From assembly GCA_043817715.1 (NCBI GenBank), contig JBDRGO010000029.1, positions 1-7,386 on the forward strand: 7,386 nt of DNA, given 5' to 3'. Within the stretch, counting starts at the first letter, position 1; every line of letters starts with the position of its first letter. Below, one piece after another: positions 1 through 4,747 of the stretch. The position numbers were made by a program, and so were the translations under genes. The notes under the pieces are model-generated. The model saw only the letters and a list, made by a program, of their open reading frames with translations, was not told the origin of the DNA and searched no databases. Source of the stretch: JAFGBZ01 sp043817715. GTDB lineage: Archaea; Iainarchaeota; Iainarchaeia; Iainarchaeales; JAFGBZ01.

Positions 1-1
1 T

Positions 2-157
2 TTGGCAGTTAACTGGGTTTATGCAAGGAATTTAAAAAGAATTCTAAAAATTCACGATATTTTAAAACACGTTATTCCGGCAATTAAAACCAATATAACA
101 ATAATTCAAGAAAAATCATTAGCACTTACCCTTTCGGAAAGTCCGCACTGGAATTGA
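2..157 (+). CDS. C-terminal tail of a possible protein, cut by the left edge
   Basis: The second frame is open from the window edge for 51 codons and ends at a TGA (155-157). The tail is basic and ends in LSESPHWN. I do not recognise a family and no motif is visible. Two points support coding: the frame is open to the edge, and a hairpin plus T-tract suitable as a terminator follows 30 bp after the stop (187-217). Against it, 51 open codons can occur by chance, and no start is in view. No function is proposed. Confidence 0.35.
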   Translation: MAVNWVYARNLKRILKIHDILKHVIPAIKTNITIIQEKSLALTLSESPHWN

Positions 158-186
158 TTCATTTTCAAACTAATTCAAGCTAATTT

Positions 187-217
187 CAATTCTCCATAGG
201 AGAATTGCTTTTTCTTT
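187..217 (+). terminator. Hairpin with T-rich tail
   Basis: CAATTCTCC (187-195) and GGAGAATTG (199-207) are perfect 9-bp inverted arms around an ATA loop, followed by CTTTTTCTTT (208-217). This is the shape of an intrinsic terminator on the plus strand and would end transcription of the partial frame that stops at 157. Archaeal terminators usually need only the T-tract, so the hairpin may instead protect the RNA 3' end. Confidence 0.5.
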
Positions 218-227
218 GGGAATTAAA

Positions 228-327
228 GCCCTGCTGAAAGCAGTGCACAACCAACACTGAAAGTGTTGCCCGTCTGCCAGCTGACGTGACAGCTGAAACT
301 GGCGGGACAGTTGGCACCGGAAGTCCA
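228..327. other. GC-rich stem-loop cluster, candidate structured RNA or mobile-element remnant
   Basis: This stretch is clearly richer in G and C than the surrounding AT-rich DNA and folds into successive hairpins. CTGCT-GAA-AGCAG lies at 231-243 and CAACACT-GAA-AGTGTTG at 253-269, both with the same GAA loop. They are followed by a larger arm in which CTGCCAG (273-279, allowing one G-T pair) pairs with CTGGCGG (298-304) around two self-complementary CAGCTG hexamers. A smaller GGAC/GTCC arm follows (304-307 with 323-326). Short related units recur (CCAGCTGACG, ACAGCTGAAA, ACAGTTGGCA). Two minus frames happen to be open here, but neither has a recognisable motif. It lies upstream of the TATA box at 341, so it is not the leader of the next gene. 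It does not match tRNA, or SRP and RNase P RNA cores as I know them. Function unknown. Confidence 0.4.
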
Positions 328-333
328 CTCCTC

Positions 334-349
334 CGAAATCATATATAAA
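334..349 (+). promoter_or_regulatory. BRE/TATA promoter of the mini-ORF and OB-fold gene
   Basis: CGAAATC followed by ATATATAAA fits an archaeal BRE plus TATA box. Transcription would begin about 25 bp downstream, near 368-375, giving a leader of roughly 65 bases before the ATG at 438. Within that leader, AGGGCTAGGAACCCT (391-405) can form a small hairpin. This is the clearest promoter in the window. Confidence 0.6.
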
Positions 350-437
350 GGGAAAAAATAAGATTAAATGAATTAAAATTCCTTTTTGAAAGGGCTAGGA
401 ACCCTTTCACTAAGGAGTCAAAAAGGAGGTAATTGAA

Positions 438-524
438 ATGAGTGAATTTAGAATAATGAGATTTGTAGAAGGAAGAGGGCAAAAATACAGGAGAATGAGA
501 TTAAGCCCAACAATCCTTTTTTAA
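438..524 (+). CDS. 28-aa mini-ORF with near-perfect SD, overlapping the OB-fold frame
   Basis: AAGGAGGT (423-430) is an almost complete match to the archaeal anti-SD and sits 7 bp before the ATG at 438. The frame encodes a short Arg-rich peptide beginning MSEFRIMRFVEG and ending at TAA (522-524). That stop shares bases with an ATG (524-526) in the OB-fold frame (TAATG). The best ribosome site of the transcript therefore serves this mini-ORF rather than the following gene. It may be a leader peptide that couples translation to the OB-fold gene, or a genuine small protein. No family is recognised. A sequencing frameshift is less likely, because the OB-fold protein is already complete from its own start. 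Confidence 0.45.
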   Translation: MSEFRIMRFVEGRGQKYRRMRLSPTILF

Positions 525-541
525 TGTTTTCTGGTGAGATA

Positions 542-847
542 ATGTATTCAAGTGATTTTATGAAAGTTAGTGAATTGGCTCCAAAAGCCGCTGTACCGGA
601 AATTGAATTGGAAATCGTTAGTGTTGCCGAACCAAGGTCTTTTGCAACTGAAAAAGGCTCAGGAAGAGTATGCAATGCCGCAGGGAAGGATAAAACAGGG
701 GAAGTAAGCATTACTTTATGGAACGAGCAAGCAGAACAAGTAAAAGAAGGCGATAAAATCAAGATAATTGATGGATGGTGCAGTGAATTCAAGGGGCAAA
801 TACAGGTAAGCACAGGAAAAAAAGGAAAGTTAATAGTTAACCCTTAA
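542..847 (+). CDS. Single OB-fold ssDNA-binding (RPA-like) protein
   Basis: This small protein (101 aa from this start) fits the archaeal single-OB-fold SSB/RPA class, which binds single-stranded DNA during replication and repair. Family hallmarks in order, numbered from MKVSEL at 560: MKVSEL at 1-6, a first strand IELEIVSVAEPRSF (15-28), RVCNAAGKDKTGEVSITLWNE (central strands, 36-56), then the GDKIKIIDGWCSEFKGQIQVSTG strand pair (64-86). About 95 residues is the usual family length. Three in-frame starts exist. The ATG at 524 overlaps the mini-ORF stop but has no SD. The ATG at 542 has GGTGAG 3 bp upstream and is chosen. The ATG at 560 gives the family's typical MKVSEL start. Expression is probably coupled to the mini-ORF upstream. 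The family call is firm; the substrate is inferred from the family. Confidence 0.85.
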   Translation: MYSSDFMKVSELAPKAAVPEIELEIVSVAEPRSFATEKGSGRVCNAAGKDKTGEVSITLWNEQAEQVKEGDKIKIIDGWCSEFKGQIQVSTGKKGKLIVNP

Positions 848-854
848 AAACCAT

Positions 855-898
855 AAAATGCCGCAAAAACCAATAAATTGTTGGTTTTGAAGCATTTT
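855..898 (+). terminator. Two-part hairpin after the OB-fold gene
   Basis: AAAATGC (855-861) pairs with GCATTTT (892-898), and inside it AAAACCAA (866-873) pairs with TTGGTTTT (881-888) around a 7-base loop. The two stems are separated by a small internal loop. It begins 7 bp after the OB-fold stop. There is no long T-tract after it, so it may be a 3'-end stabilising structure rather than a strict terminator. Confidence 0.45.
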
Positions 899-919
899 GA
901 GGAAAATTGAGGGGAGTAG

Positions 920-950
920 CTTTTTATACTTCAAAGACAGTAATATATAG
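920..950 (+). promoter_or_regulatory. Promoter region of the 58-aa gene
   Basis: Two TATA-like boxes are present, CTTTTTATAC (920-929) and TAATATATA (941-949). The first would start transcription near 950 and the second near 970. Either gives a leader of 60-85 bases before the ATG at 1034. I cannot tell from sequence which is used. Confidence 0.4.
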
Positions 951-967
951 GTGGGGCAGGAAAAGCT

Positions 968-1032
968 CTCTTATTCTATAAGAGTGACTTTCTCATACTC
1001 CTAAATGGAAAAGGAATCGCTAAGGTGAGAAA
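968..1032 (+). promoter_or_regulatory. Structured leader that can hide the SD of the 58-aa gene
   Basis: CTCTTA-TTCTA-TAAGAG (968-984) is a perfect 6-bp hairpin. Just after it, TTTCTCA (989-995) is complementary to TGAGAAA (1026-1032), which overlaps the SD AAGGTGAG (1022-1029). An inner TCCT/AGGA pair (999-1002 with 1012-1015) could support that fold. If formed, this stem would mask the ribosome site, suggesting temperature-, protein- or ligand-dependent translation. This is an inference from base pairing only. Confidence 0.35.
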
Positions 1033-1033
1033 A

Positions 1034-1210
1034 ATGGAAGATGAATTTGCTTTTTTAAGGCAGCCTACAGAGGCACAGAGACTTGAATTGCTTTCACAGG
1101 AATTCAAGTTAAGGAAAAAACAGCCAACTGCATGGACTAAAACCAAATACAGGGCTTATGCTAATTTCAGATCAAGAGCAGCAGTGGCAACAGTAAAAGA
1201 AGAGAATTAA
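1034..1210 (+). CDS. Small basic protein of unknown function, 58 aa
   Basis: The frame can be extended to a GTG at 1025, but that codon lies inside the SD AAGGTGAG (1022-1029). The ATG at 1034 has ideal spacing and is chosen. The product begins MEDEFAFLRQPTEAQRLELL, appears mainly helical, and has a basic, aromatic second half containing RKKQPTAWTKTKYRAYANF. It has no membrane segment, signal peptide or Cys cluster, and I recognise no family. The basic, aromatic C-terminal half could suit nucleic-acid or ribosome binding, but that is speculation. It has its own promoter and T-rich terminator, so it seems to be a single-gene unit between the OB-fold gene and SRP54. Confidence 0.6.
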   Translation: MEDEFAFLRQPTEAQRLELLSQEFKLRKKQPTAWTKTKYRAYANFRSRAAVATVKEEN

Positions 1211-1238
1211 TTTTCTCTCTTATTCTTTCCTCATTCTG
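1211..1238 (+). terminator. Pyrimidine-rich terminator after the 58-aa gene
   Basis: Immediately after the TAA come TTTTCTCTCTTATTCTTTCC and more pyrimidines. A T/C-rich tract without a hairpin is the usual archaeal intrinsic terminator, so this probably ends the 58-aa transcript before SRP54. Confidence 0.5.
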
Positions 1239-1282
1239 ATTTTAATTGATAATCCATTAATTACTTAAATTTGTTTTAACTC

Positions 1283-1298
1283 TTTTTATTTAATATAA
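1283..1298 (+). promoter_or_regulatory. TATA region of SRP54
   Basis: TTTTTATTTAATATAA lies about 15-28 bp before the ATG at 1312, and no convincing SD precedes that ATG. This fits a leaderless or nearly leaderless transcript. Confidence 0.45.
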
Positions 1299-1311
1299 AA
1301 AAGCTGATTGA

Positions 1312-2664
1312 ATGAATTTAGGTGAAAAGCTTCGTTTAGCAATTGAAAAGCTGAAAGTCGGCGCAGTGGATAAAGATACAATTAAAGAAGTAATTAAGGA
1401 ACTGCAGAGAGCATTGATTTCATCAGATGTAGAAGTTTCTCTTGTATTGAAATTATCAAAGCATATTGAAGAAGAGGCTTTTGCTGAACTGCCTTCGGGC
1501 ATAAACAGGAAAGAGCATATTGTAAAAACTACTTATGATGCATTGACTGATTTATTAGGGAGAAAAAAAGAAATACCGCAAAATCCAAAAAAAATTCTTT
1601 TATTGGGGTTGAATGGTTCGGGAAAAACAACTTCAGCTGCAAAACTAGCCCATTATTATAAAAAACGAGGCAAACGAGTTGGATTGATTTGCGCTGATGC
1701 ATTCAGGCCTGCCGCATTTGAACAATTAAAGCAATTATCAGAAAAAATTGAAGTTCCTTTTTATGGGATTAAAAATGAAAAGAATTCAATTAAAATTGCG
1801 GAGCAAGGAATTAAAGAATTAGAAAAAAATAAAGCCGGATTAATTATTGTTGATTCTGCTGGAAGAAGTGCTTTAGATGAAGAATTAACTAAAGAAATTA
1901 AGGCAATTAATTCAGTTGCTGAATTTGATGAAAAATGGTTAGTGATTGGAGCAGATGTAGGACAAGTTGCAAAAAAACAGGCAAATGCATTTCATGAATC
2001 AATTGGAATTAATGGAGTAATTGTTACTCGAATGGATGGTTCTGCAAAAGGCGGGGGGGCATTAACTGCTTGTGCGGAAACAAACGCATCAGTTTATTTC
2101 ATCGGCACAGGGGAAAAAATAAATGATTTAGAAGAATTTGATGCTGAAAGATTTTTGTCAAGAATAATGGGTTACGGCGATTTGGAGGGATTACTGGAAA
2201 AAATGAAGGAAATTGAATTAGGGGAAGAATTGAGCCCTGAAGAATTAATGAAAGGCGAATTTACTTTAGAGACATTTTACCAGCAGTTAAAGGCAACAAA
2301 GCAGATGGGCCCGTTGAATAAGGTTGCGGAAATGCTTGGATTAAACATGAAACTGCCGAAAGAGGTTCTTGATACAAGCCAGGAAAAAATGGATGGATTC
2401 AAAATAATGATGGATTCAATGACAAAAGAAGAAAAAAGAAATCCCGAAGTATTGAATAATTCAAGGATTCAAAGGATTGCAAAAGGCTCGGGAAAAACAC
2501 AGCAGGAAGTAAGGGAATTATTGAAGCAATTCAAGCAAATGAAAAAAATGTTTAAATCATTTTCAGGAATAAATGAAAAGAAATTAGAAAAAGAAGGAAT
2601 TGAAGGACTGATGAAACACCTGCCAGGAATGAAAAGAAAAAGAAAAAAATTCAAGATAAGGTAA
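1312..2664 (+). CDS. srp54: Signal recognition particle 54-kDa GTPase (SRP54)
   Basis: This is the core SRP protein: it binds SRP RNA and emerging signal sequences and carries ribosome complexes to FtsY at the membrane, using GTP. At 450 aa it has normal family length. Domains in order: a four-helix N domain (1-90), then the G domain with G1 GLNGSGKTT (99-107), insertion box DAFRPAAFEQL (129-139), G3 DSAGR (181-185), G4 TRMD (239-242), DGSAKGGGAL (242-251) and GTGEKINDLEEF (265-276). The M domain follows (about 318-440), with the RNA-binding SRIQRIAKGSG (384-394) and LPGM (437-440), and a short basic tail. The M domain separates it from FtsY. Unusual features: G1 has Asn where SRP54 usually has Gln (Asn is the FtsY form), G3 has Ser for Thr, and G4 has Arg for the near-invariant Lys. 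The gene looks intact and is transcribed alone. Confidence 0.96.
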   Translation: MNLGEKLRLAIEKLKVGAVDKDTIKEVIKELQRALISSDVEVSLVLKLSKHIEEEAFAELPSGINRKEHIVKTTYDALTDLLGRKKEIPQNPKKILLLGLNGSGKTTSAAKLAHYYKKRGKRVGLICADAFRPAAFEQLKQLSEKIEVPFYGIKNEKNSIKIAEQGIKELEKNKAGLIIVDSAGRSALDEELTKEIKAINSVAEFDEKWLVIGADVGQVAKKQANAFHESIGINGVIVTRMDGSAKGGGALTACAETNASVYFIGTGEKINDLEEFDAERFLSRIMGYGDLEGLLEKMKEIELGEELSPEELMKGEFTLETFYQQLKATKQMGPLNKVAEMLGLNMKLPKEVLDTSQEKMDGFKIMMDSMTKEEKRNPEVLNNSRIQRIAKGSGKTQQEVRELLKQFKQMKKMFKSFSGINEKKLEKEGIEGLMKHLPGMKRKRKKFKIR

Positions 2665-2687
2665 AAGAAAAACAAAATAAGAAAAAC

Positions 2688-2762
2688 AAAAAAATAATTA
2701 AATTCAATACAAAAAAATTAAAATTCAGTTTAAAGAAAATAATTCATTTGTTTTTTGTTTTT
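2688..2762. terminator. Bidirectional T-rich terminator between SRP54 and the Lrp gene
   Basis: On the plus strand, TTTGTTTTTTGTTTTT (2747-2762) can end SRP54 transcripts, overlapping the last codons of the convergent Lrp gene. On the minus strand, the complements of the A7 runs at 2711-2717 and 2688-2694 can end the Lrp transcript. No hairpin is needed for archaeal termination. Confidence 0.45.
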
Positions 2763-3229
2763 ACATCAACCAAACCCAAAAGGAAATCATATTTTATTTC
2801 ATTTAAAATTAAAGTTGATTCATAAACCTGGATTAGTTCAGAAAAATTGGTTCTTATTTCTTTTAAAACTGCGTTTAAATGCTCTAAATTTTCTGCCGAG
2901 ATAACTATTTCATAATCCCATTTTCCGGAAAGCGATGCGAGGTAAGTGATGAACGGGTTTTTCTCGCAGAAAGAAATGAATTCATTTTCTTTTTCCTTGT
3001 CAAGGCTTTTCATTGAAAAAGAAACATAAGCATAAATCGGAAAACCAATTTTTTCAGGATTTAAAACAGGAATAAATGATTTGATCAACCCTTCTTTTTT
3101 CATTTTATTAATCCTGTAAATAACGCTGTCCCTTTGAATTCCTGTTTTCCGGCTTATTTCGCTTACAGGCATTCTTGCATCAGCATAAAGCTCGCTTAAA
3201 ATCAGAAAATCTTTTCTATCCAAATCCAT
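2744..3229 (-). CDS. Lrp/AsnC-family transcription regulator
   Basis: This is an archaeal feast/famine-type regulator that binds DNA as a dimer or higher oligomer and responds to small molecules, often amino acids. An N-terminal winged helix-turn-helix (about 1-52, recognition helix near RKTGIQRDSVIYRINKM) is followed by a RAM ligand-binding domain (about 62-150) with the typical GKWDYEIVI strand (102-110) and a closing helix and strand. The 161-aa length is normal. The frame also opens 12 bases earlier at 3241, but the ATG at 3229 has a GGTG six bases upstream and gives the usual MDLDRKD start, so it is preferred. It is divergent from the Cys-cluster gene and shares a 116-bp control region with it. 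It may regulate itself and that neighbour. The effector is unknown. Confidence 0.9.
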   Translation of the reverse strand: MDLDRKDFLILSELYADARMPVSEISRKTGIQRDSVIYRINKMKKEGLIKSFIPVLNPEKIGFPIYAYVSFSMKSLDKEKENEFISFCEKNPFITYLASLSGKWDYEIVISAENLEHLNAVLKEIRTNFSELIQVYESTLILNEIKYDFLLGLVDVKTKNK

Positions 3230-3241
3230 AAAAAACACCAT

Positions 3242-3345
3242 TAATTAAATTATACTTAAAATAATAAGAAAGTAATAAAAACACTGCTTAAAATACGTAA
3301 AAATTAAAGAAAAAACTCTTAAATAATAAAACATAACTTTGTTTA
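3242..3345. promoter_or_regulatory. Divergent promoter region between the Lrp and Cys-cluster genes
   Basis: On the plus strand, CTTAAATAAT (3318-3327) centres about 24 bp before the ATG at 3346, with no SD between, as for a leaderless transcript. On the minus strand, TTTAAGTATA (complement of 3251-3260) is placed to serve the Lrp gene at 3229. An Lrp-type operator could lie between them, but I see no clear palindrome. Confidence 0.4.
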
Positions 3346-3747
3346 ATGAATTGGTTAAATAATTGCTTGGATTGTGATGCTAAATGCTGCTGCCGTGGTT
3401 TTGATGCAATTTTAAGCGATAAGGAAAACAAATCAATTAAAGATAAAGGTTTCAGGAATTTTGCAAGAAGCAATATATTAAAGAAAGTAAAGGGGAAATG
3501 CATTTTTTCTGAAAATGGAAAATGCAGCATTCAAGACAATAAGCCTTTAAGCTGCAGAATTTACCCCATAATTTTTGATTATTTTCCAATATTAAAAAAA
3601 GATAAATTTGTGTTTTATGTTGACCTTTCCTGTCCTCATGCAATGGAACTTTCCAGGGATTGGATTGAAAAACAGAAAACAATTGCTTTAAAGGAATTGA
3701 AAGCATGGACAAAAAAAGAAATTGAAATTTACTGTTACAGGCCTTGA
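3346..3747 (+). CDS. YkgJ-family Cys-cluster protein (putative metal-chelating)
   Basis: This is a 133-aa protein with the CxxC...CC signature of the YkgJ/UPF0153 family, which is annotated as a putative zinc- or iron-chelating domain. Visible ligands are C7, C10, C14, C15 and C16 at the N-terminus, then C52, C60 and C70 in KCIFSENGKC and KPLSCRIYPI, and later C96 (SCPH) and C130. The pattern 'C-(7)-C-(9)-CRIYP' is diagnostic of the family. The exact role is not known: members are thought to bind Fe-S or zinc and some occur near flagellar or methyltransferase genes. It sits directly before the prepilin peptidase on the same strand, 80 bp away, but that gene has its own TATA box, so co-transcription is unproven. 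The start lies 24 bp after a TATA-like box and is probably leaderless. Confidence 0.88.
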   Translation: MNWLNNCLDCDAKCCCRGFDAILSDKENKSIKDKGFRNFARSNILKKVKGKCIFSENGKCSIQDNKPLSCRIYPIIFDYFPILKKDKFVFYVDLSCPHAMELSRDWIEKQKTIALKELKAWTKKEIEIYCYRP

Positions 3748-3793
3748 ATCAATGAAATTCAGGGAAGCAGAATAAATTTTAATTCAAAATTCA

Positions 3794-3805
3794 CTTTATT
3801 TAAAT
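3794..3805 (+). promoter_or_regulatory. TATA region of the prepilin peptidase gene
   Basis: CTTTATTTAAAT centres 28 bp before the ATG at 3828, and there is no SD before that ATG. This suggests a leaderless transcript. Confidence 0.4.
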
Positions 3806-3827
3806 TAATTGCTTTTAAATTAATAAT

Positions 3828-4733
3828 ATGGATTTATTATTAATTAGACAAATTTGCATTTTGATTGCTTCTGGAATCGGGGCATGGACTGATTATAAAA
3901 CAGGGTTAATTAATGACTGGATTACGTATCCATTGATTGCTTTGGGAATTCTGTTGAATTTAATTGAATGGAATTTAACGGGAATTGGTTTTGGATTACT
4001 TGTTTTTGTTATTGGATTTATTGCTTATTATTCCGGAAAATTAGGCGGAGGGGATGTGAAATTATTTGCAGGAATGGCTTTAATGCTTCCGTTTTTTGAA
4101 GGAAAAATATTTGTTTTAAGCGCATTGTTTTTTGGTTCAATTGCAAGTGTTTTGTTTTATGGAATTTATTTTCCTTTGAAGTATTTCAGAAAAGGAATTG
4201 ATTTTGAATTAAACAAGAAAAGAATTCAAATGAGTTTGTTGTTATTTGTTTTTTTAATTATTTATTTCTGGTTCATGAATTCATTCAGGATTATTCCGAT
4301 TGGATTGCTTGCATTGATTTTTGTTGCCGTATTGATTGGATTAATATTTTTTGCTTTGGAAAAAGGGATAAGAAAAGAGTTTTTTTTGAAAAAAGTGAAG
4401 GTTGCGGAGCTAGAAGAAGATGAAGTAATTGTGTTGGATGAAGAATTAATTGAATCAATTAAAAATAAACAAAAAAAAGGAATTGGTGAAAAATCAGAAA
4501 AAGAAAAATTAAATAAAGAAGAAAAAGAATTTGAAAAAAATAAAAAATTAAAAGAAATTCTTTCATTGAAATTCAAGGGAGTGATAGGGGAAAAAGAAAA
4601 ACAAAAATTGCTTGATGCAGGAATTCAGGAAGTTTTTGTTTACAGGGACTTGCCTAAATTCGGCCCGTTTATTTTCATCGGAACAGTTCTTGCAATGGTT
4701 CTGCCTCCAATGGTTTTGGGAGGATTGATTTAG
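3828..4733 (+). CDS. Archaeal A24-family prepilin/preflagellin peptidase
   Basis: This is a membrane aspartyl protease that removes class III signal peptides from archaeal pilins or archaellins before assembly. The two catalytic Asp residues are visible: D22 in GAWTDYKTGLINDWITYP and D76 in the GGGDVKLF loop (GxGD motif). About six hydrophobic segments occupy residues 3-177. A highly charged Lys/Glu-rich cytoplasmic stretch (about 179-278) follows, and then a last membrane segment (279-300) ending in VLPPMVLGGLI. At 301 aa it is longer than short FlaK/PibD enzymes (about 230), mainly because of that stretch. No pilin or assembly genes are in the window. The 3' end is duplicated downstream of the ATPase gene (6191-6265). 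The gene is convergent with the ATPase gene, with only 14 bp between stops. Confidence 0.9.
   Translation: MDLLLIRQICILIASGIGAWTDYKTGLINDWITYPLIALGILLNLIEWNLTGIGFGLLVFVIGFIAYYSGKLGGGDVKLFAGMALMLPFFEGKIFVLSALFFGSIASVLFYGIYFPLKYFRKGIDFELNKKRIQMSLLLFVFLIIYFWFMNSFRIIPIGLLALIFVAVLIGLIFFALEKGIRKEFFLKKVKVAELEEDEVIVLDEELIESIKNKQKKGIGEKSEKEKLNKEEKEFEKNKKLKEILSLKFKGVIGEKEKQKLLDAGIQEVFVYRDLPKFGPFIFIGTVLAMVLPPMVLGGLI
4692..4733 (+). repeat. Left copy of the direct repeat flanking the ATPase gene
   Basis: These are the last 14 codons of the prepilin peptidase, including the stop. They match 6224-6265 in the same orientation at 34 of 42 bases without a gap. Most differences are synonymous or conservative (Val/Ile, Met/Val). 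Confidence 0.75.
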
Positions 4734-4747
4734 AATCCAAAAGCAGG

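Noticed and set aside
228..327. Stem-loop cluster as a CRISPR array or tRNA
   Set aside because: The hairpins differ in stem sequence and have no regular spacers. No T-loop GTTC or anticodon arm arrangement is present.
157..340. Two minus frames open across the GC-rich stem-loop cluster
   Set aside because: Low stop density follows from the high GC here. Both are Cys/Ser/Gln-rich without motifs, and hairpins explain the sequence better.
448..813. Minus-strand open frame opposite the OB-fold gene
   Set aside because: It is antisense to a well-recognised OB-fold protein, has a low-complexity Ser/Leu composition, and shows no motif or promoter.
966..1226. Exact 12-base direct repeat CTCTCTTATTCT at 966-977 and 1215-1226, flanking the 58-aa gene
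   Set aside because: A 12-base match is expected about once by chance in a window this long, and both copies fall in simple pyrimidine-rich DNA.
4262..4576. Minus-strand open frame within the prepilin peptidase
   Set aside because: Its Ser/Phe/Asn-rich composition is the mirror of the Lys/Glu-rich coding strand; a shadow.
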